A stretch of DNA of 64,000 nucleotides from Bacillus sp. T3 (GCF_033449965.1 NZ_CP137761.1:2728001-2792000); one strand, 5' to 3'. Positions 28,220-37,379 are shown, numbered from the stretch's first letter. Notes: generated by a model from the sequence alone, not told the origin. Made by a program: numbers and translations.

Positions 28220-30036
28220 ATAATGCACAAAGTATAGATCAATCTTATGTACCAGCACACTTAGCTATCGAAGCAATGAGAGATAACGGATATAAAAATA
28301 CAGCATATGCGGTTGCAGAATTAATTGATAATTCCATTCAAGCAAATGCCAATTATGTTCAGATAATGTGTAAAGAACAGGATATGTTAGTTAAACAGAA
28401 AAACCTTCCTAGATTGACAGAGTTGGCTGTCTTAGACAATGGTGATGCTATGGATGCTGATGTATTACAACTTTGCTTACAATTTGGAAATGGTACGAGA
28501 CTTGAAAGATCAAAAAGGACTGGTATTGGAAGGTTTGGTATGGGGCTTCCTGCCTCTTCAATTTCTCAATGTACACGTGTTGATGTATGGAGTTGGCAAG
28601 ATGGTGTAGAAAACGCATTACATACTTATCTAGATATTTTAGAAGTAAAAGAAAGTAAAACAGCTGAAATTCCAACACCAACAAAAAAAGAAATTCCTTC
28701 TATTTGGAGAAAAGAAGGCGTTATTTTTGAAAAAACAGGAACATTAGTCGTTTGGTCTAATTTAGATAGATTTATGTGGACAAAAGGACAAACACTAATA
28801 AACCATTCTGAACTAGTAATTGGAAGAATGTACAGAAAATTTTTAAATGATGGGCGGATAAAAATAGATTTTACCATTTTTAATACAAGTAGACCCGGTG
28901 ATGAAGCTACACATCACTTTTCATTACCCAACGATCCTTTATATTTAATGGAGAAAACGAGTTGCCCTGCCCCATATAATGAAGTACCAATGTTCGAACC
29001 ATTTGGTTATGAAAAGTGTTTTGATATTACTTGGAATGAGGAAATCCATCCTGTATTTGTTAGACTCTCAGCTGCCAAAGATGAAGCGCGTGAAAGTGAC
29101 GGAATTGCGGCAGGTTCTAAACCTTACGGTAAACATGCTAGTAGTAATATTGGTATCTCCATTCTTAGAGCTGAACGAGAACTTGACATGGATATAACTC
29201 TAGTAAACAACTATGATCCTAGAGAACGTTGGTGGGGAATCGAAGTTGAATTTCCACCAGCCTTAGATGAATTAATGGGCGTATCTAATAATAAACAAGC
29301 CGCGAGGAATTTATCTGATGTTTTAAAAATGATAGATGATGTAAAAAAAGAACAAGAAAAAGGTCGTACTTTACTTGATATAAAAGCAGAATTAGAAGAA
29401 GACGACGACCCACGAGCTCCTTTAATTGAAATCTGCGAGTATATTAATCGACACTTAAGTAATTTAAGAAAAGTTGTTAAAGGACAAAACAAAGACAGTA
29501 AAGCTACCATTAATCAAGCAAAAAATGAGAAAGTGGAAAAAAAGGCTACTGAAGTTACAAATTTCCGTAAAGAACAAGGCTATGTTGGTCAAAGTGATGA
29601 AGATGAGAAGAAACCACCTCAACAAAGAAAAGAAGAAATTACAGAAACGTTGATTGAGACTGGTATTGACGATGAAAGCGCTCAAAAAGTTGCTGAACGT
29701 TCAGTAACGAATAACTCAAAGTTCAATTTTATTGAATTTGCATTTGAAGGTAATGCATTCTTTACAGTACGAACTAAGGGTGGAGCAATTAATGTTATGA
29801 TTAATAAGTCCCACCCTGCTTACGAAAATTTATTAGAAGTACTTAATGAAACTATAGAAGGAACTAGTGTAACAGATTTGAAATCTAGATTAGATAAAGC
29901 ATCTATGGGCTTGAAATTATTATTGGCTGCATGGGCAAGATATGAAGATGAAACCCCAGATGGATTACGTAGAGATCAAGTTCAAGAAGTACGTGAAGAC
30001 TGGGGTAAATATGCAAAGCAGTTCTTGAGATACTAA
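28210..30036 (+). CDS. GHKL (HSP90/MutL/MORC-like) ATPase of the putative defence cluster
   Basis: 609 residues. Bergerat-fold motifs: AVAELIDNSIQA (N box, about 36-47), AVLDNGDAM (G1), GIGRFGMGLPASS (G2, about 105-117). A long middle part (WSNLDRFMWTKGQTLINHSE and others) is of the MORC/MutL-like second domain type. A charged Lys/Glu-rich linker at about 420-480 precedes a C-terminal domain. Such ATPases clamp around DNA on ATP binding. ATG 28210 or 28216 may be the start; GGAGG at 28201-28205 serves both, and the second overlaps the helicase stop as ATGA. It sits between a helicase and a PLD nuclease. Confidence 0.88.
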   Translation: MGMNNAQSIDQSYVPAHLAIEAMRDNGYKNTAYAVAELIDNSIQANANYVQIMCKEQDMLVKQKNLPRLTELAVLDNGDAMDADVLQLCLQFGNGTRLERSKRTGIGRFGMGLPASSISQCTRVDVWSWQDGVENALHTYLDILEVKESKTAEIPTPTKKEIPSIWRKEGVIFEKTGTLVVWSNLDRFMWTKGQTLINHSELVIGRMYRKFLNDGRIKIDFTIFNTSRPGDEATHHFSLPNDPLYLMEKTSCPAPYNEVPMFEPFGYEKCFDITWNEEIHPVFVRLSAAKDEARESDGIAAGSKPYGKHASSNIGISILRAERELDMDITLVNNYDPRERWWGIEVEFPPALDELMGVSNNKQAARNLSDVLKMIDDVKKEQEKGRTLLDIKAELEEDDDPRAPLIEICEYINRHLSNLRKVVKGQNKDSKATINQAKNEKVEKKATEVTNFRKEQGYVGQSDEDEKKPPQQRKEEITETLIETGIDDESAQKVAERSVTNNSKFNFIEFAFEGNAFFTVRTKGGAINVMINKSHPAYENLLEVLNETIEGTSVTDLKSRLDKASMGLKLLLAAWARYEDETPDGLRRDQVQEVREDWGKYAKQFLRY

Positions 30037-30038
30037 AT

Positions 30039-30947
30039 ATGGCTAGTTCAGTTATTCATACAAAAGATATTTTTCCTTTTCTTGAACTGGAATTATTAAA
30101 TATGAAGCGACAGCTTATTATTGTATCCGCATTTGTCAAAACCGAAGCTCTTAAGAGAATTGATCAATGTATCAATACCGATATCGAAAAAATCTTATTA
30201 GTACGCTTCAGGAAAATCGATTTAATTTCAAAAGCGACTGATTTAGACCTATTTAATTATTGTAAAAACAATGGTTGGAAGATGTATTTTAATCTAGGTC
30301 TTCATTCCAAAGTTTTTGTTTTTGATAAAAAAAGATTTTTCATAGGTAGTTCAAATGTGACTTTATCAGGTTTAGGCATTTCTGATAATCCAAATATCGA
30401 AAGTGGCGTAAGTGGTACATTCGAACAAGATGATTACCTAAGAATCCTAAGCTTCTTTGAAATTTCAGAACTAATGACAACTAGCATTATAAACGAATTA
30501 GACAAACAGTTAATAGAATTAACAGATATTGAACCTATACCTGAATGGAATCTTGAAAATATGAATCTATTTAGAGAAGATTCTCTAAAAAAATTATGGG
30601 TTTTAGAGTTTTTATCAAGTGCTAGTTCATTCGATGTGAGAAGCAGTGATTTAAAACTCTTAGGCCTAACTAGGACCCAATCTTATGACGAAGATTTATT
30701 AAGAGAAACGTTTATGAATTTAAAATGTTATAGATGGTTACTTAGTTCATTCGAAGACGAGATATATTTTGGCGACTTAACGACGAAGCTTCACAACACT
30801 CTAATTGACGATCCTAGGCCCTATCGAAAAGATGTAAAAAGCATTCTGACAACTTTGTTAAATTGGATTATTGAATTAAAAATAGATGGTATTATAATTG
30901 ATCGACCTAATTATTCACAACGAATTAGAAAGGTTAACATATTTTAA
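30039..30947 (+). CDS. PLD-superfamily nuclease-like protein of the putative defence cluster
   Basis: 302 residues beginning two bases after the GHKL stop codon, so probably coupled. A single HxKxxxxD motif is visible (LHSKVFVFDKKRFFIGSSNV, His at about 89) with a GSSN following, as in PLD-family nucleases and DrmC-like proteins. One motif per chain means the active site would be built by a dimer. The C-terminal 150 residues are helical and may bind DNA or a partner. This is the most likely nuclease of the operon. The ribosome binding site is weak. Confidence 0.85.
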   Translation: MASSVIHTKDIFPFLELELLNMKRQLIIVSAFVKTEALKRIDQCINTDIEKILLVRFRKIDLISKATDLDLFNYCKNNGWKMYFNLGLHSKVFVFDKKRFFIGSSNVTLSGLGISDNPNIESGVSGTFEQDDYLRILSFFEISELMTTSIINELDKQLIELTDIEPIPEWNLENMNLFREDSLKKLWVLEFLSSASSFDVRSSDLKLLGLTRTQSYDEDLLRETFMNLKCYRWLLSSFEDEIYFGDLTTKLHNTLIDDPRPYRKDVKSILTTLLNWIIELKIDGIIIDRPNYSQRIRKVNIF

Positions 30948-30982
30948 GTTTTTCATTGGAGTTCATCCTCCAATGAAAAACT
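30947..30982 (+). other. 15-bp hairpin between PLD and PAPS-reductase-like genes
   Basis: AGTTTTTCATTGGAG pairs perfectly with CTCCAATGAAAAACT around a TTCATC loop, overlapping the PLD stop codon. No T-tract follows on the plus strand, so it may be an mRNA stabiliser, attenuator or inefficient terminator. Confidence 0.6.
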
Positions 30983-31072
30983 CCCAACTTTAATGCTGGA
31001 AAAGCAACTGAGGTACTAACAAACATAGCAAATTTTATAATCTAAATTGCTAATGAATAGGAGGGCTTTTTA

Positions 31073-31960
31073 ATGAACATTAATAAAGCAAAAACTAAAA
31101 AAACCAATGATAAATCGAGCGCTCTTAGTATTCTAAATGCAGGGAATCTTGATTCCATTAGTAATCGTAAACCTGTACATATAGCAATGTTCAGTGGTGG
31201 TGCAGCATCCGCTTATGTAGCATATTATATTGTACAAAAATATGGGAAAGAAAATTGTGTTTTATTTTTTACCGATACACTTTGGGAAGATATCGATAAT
31301 TATAGATTTATGGAGGAAGTAGCCGAATATATTGGGCTTGATATTACTTATCGTACAGATGGTCGAACACCTGAAGAGGTATTTTACGATGTACGCTTTT
31401 TAGGAAATTCACGTATGGCCAAGTGTTCCGAAGAATTAAAAGTACGTCAAACTCTAATTTACTTAGAAGAGCTTAGAGATATACATAACCTAGAACCTAT
31501 TCTATACTTTGGTATTGGTCCACATGAACAACATCGAGCAGTTAATCTTCAAAATTTTTATGAACACAATCCGATAGAGCCTATTGCAACACGTTTTCCT
31601 ATGATTGAAACGTTTAAGGAAGATTTAGATGCAAAAAAAATCATTCGTGATGAATGGAAGATCAATCTTCCACGAATGTATGGGCTTGGCTTCTCACATG
31701 CCAACTGTGCTGGTCGTTGTGTACGTGGCGGTCTAGGGCATTACGCCTTACTTTATAAAGTTTGGCCAGAACAATATATAGAGCAAGAAGCAATGGAAGA
31801 ACGTTTCCGTGAAAAGTTTAATAAAGACGTTTCTATATTAAAGCGAAATGGTGGACCTTTTACTTTACGTGAATATCGTGAGTTTATGGATCGTGATGGC
31901 GTAGAGGTATATCTAAGCGAAAAAGAAGATACGATTCCTTGTATTTGTTCATATTCTTAA
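31073..31960 (+). CDS. PAPS-reductase/DndC-like PP-loop protein of the putative defence cluster
   Basis: 295 residues. The PP-loop SGGAASAYVAYY at 41-52 binds the nucleotide. FTDTLWEDIDNYRF fits the PAPS-reductase superfamily. Five cysteines, C118 (AKCSEELK), C212 and C216 (NCAGRCVRGG), C290 and C292 (PCICSYS), could hold an iron-sulfur cluster as DndC does. DndC activates sulfur transfer to the DNA backbone, but dndA, dndB, dndD and dndE are absent here. The gene has its own AGGAGGG site 126 bases after the PLD gene and ends at the terminator shared with the converging ATPase arm. Its reaction is unknown; nucleotide or sulfur chemistry is inference. Confidence 0.82.
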   Translation: MNINKAKTKKTNDKSSALSILNAGNLDSISNRKPVHIAMFSGGAASAYVAYYIVQKYGKENCVLFFTDTLWEDIDNYRFMEEVAEYIGLDITYRTDGRTPEEVFYDVRFLGNSRMAKCSEELKVRQTLIYLEELRDIHNLEPILYFGIGPHEQHRAVNLQNFYEHNPIEPIATRFPMIETFKEDLDAKKIIRDEWKINLPRMYGLGFSHANCAGRCVRGGLGHYALLYKVWPEQYIEQEAMEERFREKFNKDVSILKRNGGPFTLREYREFMDRDGVEVYLSEKEDTIPCICSYS

Positions 31961-31966
31961 AAAGTC

Positions 31967-32002
31967 AAATGCAGCCATTCGATTATCGAATGGCTGCATT
32001 TA
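31967..32002. terminator. Bidirectional terminator joining the two arms of the cluster
   Basis: AAATGCAGCCATTCGA pairs perfectly with TCGAATGGCTGCATTT around a TTA loop, between the stop codons of the PAPS-reductase-like gene and the converging ATPase gene. Confidence 0.9.
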
Positions 32003-32003
32003 T

Positions 32004-32981
32004 TTATTTCACTTCTTTTAAAATACGATATAAAATGTATTTCACTTCTTCCGGATTCATCGTTCGACCACCAGCTGTAACTATTCGGTGTAACTGATTA
32101 TAAATTGTATTCCCTTTCACCGATAAGTCCATTTCCTTAATAGTAGAAATAACCTGCTCGCCCTCGGTTACTCTAATCGTTTCTGAATCCACGATCGTTA
32201 ATAATTGTGTCAATGTCGCAAAATATGAATCATACGTGACATCAGACCAATCTTCTAATTGAACACCCACCACATTAACAATAAATGAATCAAAGTTTTG
32301 TTCCTGCTCTAAAATTTGAACTAACTCTTTTAATTGTGGTGACTTTTGAATAGTGTCTGCATGCTTCACTCGTATTTGTTCGACATTTTGAACTTCAAAT
32401 ACCGCAAATGTTTCTTTCAATAAATCCTTTTTGAACGATTCTACGAAAACTTCTAAATACTCTTTAATTTCATGATATTGCTCTATTGATAGTGCAAAAT
32501 TCATGAATTCTTTACTCGCCACTAATGGATCCATTTCGCTTGAGCGAATAATTTGTTTAACCTTTAAAACTTCAGGTGGTTGTTTATTTGTAATTTGTGT
32601 GAATCGAGGTAATTTTAATAACCATTGATTTAATTCTTTAAATAAAATATTGGGAGGCAGCGTATTTTCACCATCTAAATAGATTTCATTCAAATACTTA
32701 AGCATCTCCATAGTCTCTTCATTTAATGAGTAAATTTCATATTCATAAAATTCAGCTGACTGTTCAAGAATCTCATATAACATCTCCGCATTCATTTCGG
32801 TAAGACTGAAATCATTCGAATAAAATGCCATCTGATGCCACTTATCTTTAAGTAGTGCAACGACTAGTAAAGGTACTAATGGTGCACGAATTCCGAATGG
32901 TTTTAATAAAGCAATTGAAAATAAACCATAAATAGAATTTCTCTTTGAACCTTCTAAATGTTCTAGAAGTCTTTTTCGCAA
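32004..32981 (-). CDS. C-terminal part of the large P-loop ATPase (separate frame)
   Basis: 325 residues of open frame with no good start: the codons just upstream of its first ATG (reading YATTFKNLNFNFVELDKQSV then HELTELRKRLLEHL) are clearly coding and reach back to the end of the ATPase frame. So this is very probably the C-terminal third of that gene after a one-base deletion near 33062-33066. It is helical, with GLFSIALLKPFGIRAPLVPL as a likely core segment. No independent function is recognised. Confidence 0.7.
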   Translation of the reverse strand: MRKRLLEHLEGSKRNSIYGLFSIALLKPFGIRAPLVPLLVVALLKDKWHQMAFYSNDFSLTEMNAEMLYEILEQSAEFYEYEIYSLNEETMEMLKYLNEIYLDGENTLPPNILFKELNQWLLKLPRFTQITNKQPPEVLKVKQIIRSSEMDPLVASKEFMNFALSIEQYHEIKEYLEVFVESFKKDLLKETFAVFEVQNVEQIRVKHADTIQKSPQLKELVQILEQEQNFDSFIVNVVGVQLEDWSDVTYDSYFATLTQLLTIVDSETIRVTEGEQVISTIKEMDLSVKGNTIYNQLHRIVTAGGRTMNPEEVKYILYRILKEVK

Positions 32982-33058
32982 TTCTGTAAGCTCATGGACA
33001 GATTGTTTGTCTAACTCAACAAAGTTAAAGTTTAAATTTTTAAAAGTTGTTGCATAAA

Positions 33059-35320
33059 TTAAATAATCCGTCCGTTTCCTGTTAAATTAAATGTACCATC
33101 AAACGTTTGTTGTAGAATTTGTTCTAAAATACTTACTGCTGATTTACGTTGTATTGACATAATAGAGCGTTTATTAAAGCTTTCATTACGGATTTCTGGT
33201 GTAAAAGGGAAACGATCAAACATCCATTTATCTAGGAATGATTCAAATTGATACACGTTGTTAAAAGAAACTTCTTGTCCTCCCAAATAATGACGAACGC
33301 CCTCTTTATTAAATTTCTTTAACAGCTTCAACATTTGTTGAACAACAAATGTAATTGTTTCAATTCGTAGTGAAATTTCTTTTTTCAAATTTGCGTCTTT
33401 TTGTAAGATTTCTGGCATTTGTAGTATTTTATTCAATATTAAGTATTGATTGATATGCTCACTTATTTTTACGAAATTAATGTTAGTTACACCGAACAAG
33501 ATATCATTATGGGTGTAATTCTTTATTCTTTTTTCTACTTGCTCTAGTTCATTTTTACTTCGTGTTATTACATACAAAAGCATCCCATCTTCATACTGAT
33601 CAATTTCAAACGGCTGCTCTCCAAAGATAAATCGCGTTTCAATGTAACGAGTCATACTTTTTGTATTGTTATAACCTAATGGAATGTAATACTTCTCTCC
33701 AAAAAGATCTTCAATTGCTTTAATTCGCTCTTCATCGGTTAAAACCGATGATTCTTCTACCACTCTATACACATCTTCAAATGCTACTAAAGAGCCTTCA
33801 TATAACTCATATGCTTTAGTAAACGGATTTAAACGAAATAGTTTTACATGCACTAACTCTTCAATCGCTTGATGTGCTATAGCCCCATCGATGCCTAATG
33901 CAAATTGTAAAAACTCAGTTGTAATTGAAAAACGATTATTTAATAAATTCAATAACGTCGCTAGTTTAACAACACGTAGAGATATTTTCGACACTTTATA
34001 ATTAATTGCTAATCGATAAAATTTCATGGAATCGAGGGTTAGAATCATAGAATCGTCTGGATAAAAATATTCAAATAATCTATCGGCATAATACCAGGAC
34101 CCTTGCATATTGTCTACCTTAAATTCATTTAGAAACATATACAAAGTTCGATCATTTTGCCCAAGTAAATTCGATACACCTGGTAATAGTTGTATTGTTA
34201 AAGGATGAATGGGCTGACATCCTTCAATGATAGTCCCCCCTATTTCCTCGGTTGTCATATTTGGGAAAAGATTATATTTCATAATTAAATAATGCAAATG
34301 TTCGTAGTCGCTTGCTAAAAACATATCTGGCTCATAATCTTTCGGTTTGTTGAGTAATTTATATGCAGATCGATAAAAAACAGACGAATCACTGTCTAAT
34401 CGATGCTCAAAAAAACGCTTCTCTACACGTTCTAATTCCTCTTGAGTTAAGCTCGTATTAGCATTTACATATTGCTGTAATCCCGTATGTGTAATCATTA
34501 ACAAGAATGCATTTTGTTGTCGATTAACCATCTCAGCTAAATCCTGTATATGCTGCATAGTTAAATGAATTTGCGTATTAGAAACTGTTTGTAGGAACCT
34601 TCCAAATTCATCAAATACAATTAATAAGCCAGTTTTTTTCTTCGCCAGCTGTTTAAAAATATAATGTAGTTGTTCTGAAAATGCGATTTTATGTGGATTA
34701 TGATACGCTGTTCCAAAAGCAATATCTGGATAGATTTCTTTAAATAACAGAATCGCCGACTCAGAATCATTATTTAATTGTTCATTAAATTTCTCTATCG
34801 TGTACTGTGATTTTTGAAGATATTTTTTCAAACTCACATAAACATCTGGAAAATTCTGTTCCCAAATATCTATTAATTCTAAAATATAAGCAGTATCATG
34901 TTTAAATTTTAATACAATGCCATTTTCTTCGCATTTCCTTTGAATACTTTCTAAAATAATAGATTCAAAATCACCCGTTTTGCCCGTAATCGTTATAGGC
35001 AACCATTTTACTTTGTTTTTTATTAATTTTTCGCGTAAATTGATTTCTAATTCTGGACTTACCGTATGTACATCTTGAAAGAATTGTTTTATAGCTTTAT
35101 TAATTTTATTCTGTGTGAGTAAAGATGTAGTCATCGCACCCACTAAGGATTTTCCGGCTCCGTATGGTCCCACTAGTAAGTGCGCATGTTGCTCTGTTTC
35201 AACTAAATCTTTGATTATTCGATTCATAATATCTAATTGTTTTATATTCGGAACATAATTCTCAAATAATTGGATTTTTCCAATATCATGCATAATATTA
35301 ATACTTGGTTGAAAGGACAT
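33059..35320 (-). CDS. Large P-loop ATPase of the putative defence cluster (N-terminal 753 residues)
   Basis: Walker A GPYGAGKS at 51-58 and Walker B LLIVFDEFGRFL from 232. The layout (AAA-type ATPase followed by long helical domains) recalls the big ATPases of BREX (BrxC) and similar defence systems, though I cannot assign it to one family. Its ATG overlaps the DUF4007 stop codon as TAATG. The frame ends at GRII, but coding continues in another frame for about 350 residues (see the 32004-32981 entry), so the intact protein is about 1,100 residues. The break sits in a T/A-rich run, and sequencing error is possible. Confidence 0.82.
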   Translation of the reverse strand: MSFQPSINIMHDIGKIQLFENYVPNIKQLDIMNRIIKDLVETEQHAHLLVGPYGAGKSLVGAMTTSLLTQNKINKAIKQFFQDVHTVSPELEINLREKLIKNKVKWLPITITGKTGDFESIILESIQRKCEENGIVLKFKHDTAYILELIDIWEQNFPDVYVSLKKYLQKSQYTIEKFNEQLNNDSESAILLFKEIYPDIAFGTAYHNPHKIAFSEQLHYIFKQLAKKKTGLLIVFDEFGRFLQTVSNTQIHLTMQHIQDLAEMVNRQQNAFLLMITHTGLQQYVNANTSLTQEELERVEKRFFEHRLDSDSSVFYRSAYKLLNKPKDYEPDMFLASDYEHLHYLIMKYNLFPNMTTEEIGGTIIEGCQPIHPLTIQLLPGVSNLLGQNDRTLYMFLNEFKVDNMQGSWYYADRLFEYFYPDDSMILTLDSMKFYRLAINYKVSKISLRVVKLATLLNLLNNRFSITTEFLQFALGIDGAIAHQAIEELVHVKLFRLNPFTKAYELYEGSLVAFEDVYRVVEESSVLTDEERIKAIEDLFGEKYYIPLGYNNTKSMTRYIETRFIFGEQPFEIDQYEDGMLLYVITRSKNELEQVEKRIKNYTHNDILFGVTNINFVKISEHINQYLILNKILQMPEILQKDANLKKEISLRIETITFVVQQMLKLLKKFNKEGVRHYLGGQEVSFNNVYQFESFLDKWMFDRFPFTPEIRNESFNKRSIMSIQRKSAVSILEQILQQTFDGTFNLTGNGRII

Positions 35321-36186
35321 TATTTAAATACCTCGTTTTCGTAAGCTACTTTCATTTCATCTAACCACGATGTATCTGTATTTAAACGAATCACATCTAA
35401 ACGATTTGTTCTAGTAAATATAATTGGATAGTGTTTTTGCACTTCCTCTAAGTACTTAATAATAGCATCTCGATTTAAATTAAATACTTTCCCCCACAAC
35501 TCTTCCCCGTCTATTAAATCGTTAAGGCTCACTTCTTTTATGTCATGTTTCTCTGAATATTTTAAGAGAGTTATGTAGAGAATATTTGCTATTAAATTAT
35601 AAGGCGTTTCTGATTTAACGAAATTTGCACCTATCGTTTGATGTATTAATCCTAATGATTCGAATGGACTTCTAATTACATCTTCAGGCGTTTGGTTGCT
35701 ATAGTCTTTCGTTGTATAAAGTTGAATAAGACAATCTACATCTCGTTTTAATGAGTTCAGCGATACTTCTTTTTCAAAGTTCTCCTTCACCCATTTTTCC
35801 AATTTTCCTACAAGCATCTGTTTTGTAAAAACACGTTCATTAAATACATTAAAGAACCAATACCAAGTTGATGCTTCATTTTTTTCAGTTACTAGAATAT
35901 AGTGCAATATATACAATGTATATCTATTTTTTATATATGGATCATATTTAAAAATAACTCTAGCTAAATCCGTCATGGCAAATTCAGTTTTAATAGAACG
36001 TTTTTCCACGATTAGTTGTGTTACGTTTAGCCAATGTCTAATTGATTTGGCCATATTTTTACCTACACCTAAAATTTCAAAATGCTCAGGTTCATAGAAA
36101 AATCGGGGATTCTTGTTTACTTCTATTAAACCTTTAGTAAGCCATTGCTGCCTTAAATAGAATGTTTGGTGTTGACCAAAGCCCAT
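35320..36186 (-). CDS. DUF4007-family protein of the putative defence cluster
   Basis: 288 residues. The start MGFGQHQTFYLRQQWLTKGL and EILGVGKNMAKSIRHWL are signature stretches of DUF4007. The second half, DLARVIFKYDPYIKNRYTLY and WYWFFNVFNERVFTK, completes the family pattern. The domain is recurrently found next to PAPS-reductase-like and ATPase genes in bacterial gene clusters; its biochemistry is undescribed to my knowledge. It is likely a DNA-binding or adaptor subunit (inference from the winged-helix-like start). It is translationally coupled to the ATPase and leads the minus-strand arm. Confidence 0.88.
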   Translation of the reverse strand: MGFGQHQTFYLRQQWLTKGLIEVNKNPRFFYEPEHFEILGVGKNMAKSIRHWLNVTQLIVEKRSIKTEFAMTDLARVIFKYDPYIKNRYTLYILHYILVTEKNEASTWYWFFNVFNERVFTKQMLVGKLEKWVKENFEKEVSLNSLKRDVDCLIQLYTTKDYSNQTPEDVIRSPFESLGLIHQTIGANFVKSETPYNLIANILYITLLKYSEKHDIKEVSLNDLIDGEELWGKVFNLNRDAIIKYLEEVQKHYPIIFTRTNRLDVIRLNTDTSWLDEMKVAYENEVFK

Positions 36187-36473
36187 TTTTTAAACGCCAC
36201 CTTAAAATCTTTTTGTTTTTCACAAGAAAACATTTAATTCCATTTTAACCTAAAAGTACCCTAAAGAGAGGATTATTTTAAACATAGTCTCAGAAACCCC
36301 AAATAATAGATGATTAAATTTTTTGAGGAAGGATATAAATATATTTATAACATCGAGGAATTATCTCATTAATAACAAACAGAATAGCTTTGATACAGAA
36401 TGCTCAGTAATCTTTCTTTAAAATTTATCAGACAATAAAGTTACTATTTAATTGCATCATAGAGGTGTAAATC

Positions 36474-36873
36474 ATGATATATGTATTGTGTGGAAAAGAA
36501 CTTAAAAATGGACAAGCAGTTAGAGTTTACAGAAACATTAGAAAGAATGTATTTTCAATTCAGGACAAAAAAACAAGAAGGATAATTGCATATGCCGATA
36601 GTCTTCTTTTAACTGATGTAGAAATGAAAATTGGACGAGCCTGAACAATTGAGAACTAGAAAAGAACGACAAAAAAATATTCATGCTTTTATTGTTGGTA
36701 CCTATTTAGAAAGTAATAAAGAAATAATTAAATCTAGCAATTGGAAACCAGTATATTATAATCCATATAAAACAGATACATTCATTAATTTAGAAAATGG
36801 TATGCCCGTCTTTAAAGCACTAAGTAGCTACTTAGAAGACGGCAAATGCTTCGTTTTAATGGAAGAACATTAA
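36474..36873 (+). pseudogene. Hypothetical protein, one frameshift
   Basis: A first frame (36474-36644) begins MIYVLCGKELKNGQAVRVYR behind AGAGGTG. It breaks near 36630, where LTDVEMKI should run on into EPEQLRTRKERQKNIHAFIV to a stop at 36873. Together they give about 133 residues. I do not recognise the function. A one-base indel separates the two. Confidence 0.6.
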
Positions 36874-36989
36874 CAACGCTAAGTTATATAATGCCATAGC
36901 ATTACATGCTGTGGCATAAAGAATACTCCTTGCCATTTCATTTTTCCAGATTCTCTATTAGTGAAATTTTCAACTTCAAAATAATAATA

Positions 36990-37067
36990 CAAAGAAGCTG
37001 TTTCAATTTGCTCCAACATCTGCTTTCCGAGATTATTGGTTATTAACCGAACTTTACTCATCTTCAA
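36990..37067 (-). pseudogene. N-terminal relic resembling PLD/DUF3427 helicases
   Basis: The frame begins MSKVRLITNNLGKQMLEQIE, the usual start of DEAD/DEAH helicases that carry an N-terminal PLD-like region and DUF3427, and loses the resemblance after about 26 residues. It overlaps the end of the MazG-like pseudogene, the partner often found beside such helicases. Confidence 0.4.
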
Positions 37068-37379
37068 CCTCGATTAAGAAGATTTTTTCTTTGAAGCCAC
37101 CCCGCTTTTCTGCCTTATGCTTACGGACTGCCTCTAATTTTTCGAAAGATGTACCATGACATTCAGCGAGAGCATGGATAATTTCTTGTAGGCCAGCAGC
37201 TCTTCGATGGCGTCATCATCATTTTAAGCTTTAATATATTCCTCGAGTTCTTCATAGGATTTTTTCTTTAGCTCTTTTATGTATTCATCGTCAGTTAATA
37301 TTCGAGTAAAGAACTGTTTTCAGTTTTTTTTGATTATTTCTGGAATGCGAACACTGACTAGTTTGTTGTGAATTGGCAT
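37054..37379 (-). pseudogene. MazG-like / phosphoribosyl-ATP pyrophosphohydrolase family, decayed
   Basis: The full family can be followed: MPIHNKLVSVRIPEIIKKN, then a stop, KQFFTRILTDDEYIKELKKK, SYEELEEYIKA, then a stop, NDDDAIEEL, a frameshift, EIIHALAECHGTSFEKLEAV and RGGFKEKIFLIEVEDE. The stops look like base substitutions (GGA to TGA, CAA to TAA) and one further indel is present. So this is genuine decay of a nucleotide pyrophosphohydrolase, unlike the single-indel genes elsewhere in the window. Confidence 0.7.

Noticed and set aside
33040..33075. Programmed frameshift in the large ATPase as the preferred explanation
   Set aside because: No slippery heptamer with a following structure is evident, and many other genes in the window carry single-base breaks.
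26588..36186. Calling the cluster DISARM, BREX, Dnd or Zorya
   Set aside because: No DUF1998 protein, methyltransferase, PglZ, DndD or DndE, or Zor motor gene is visible; only single shared domains fit.
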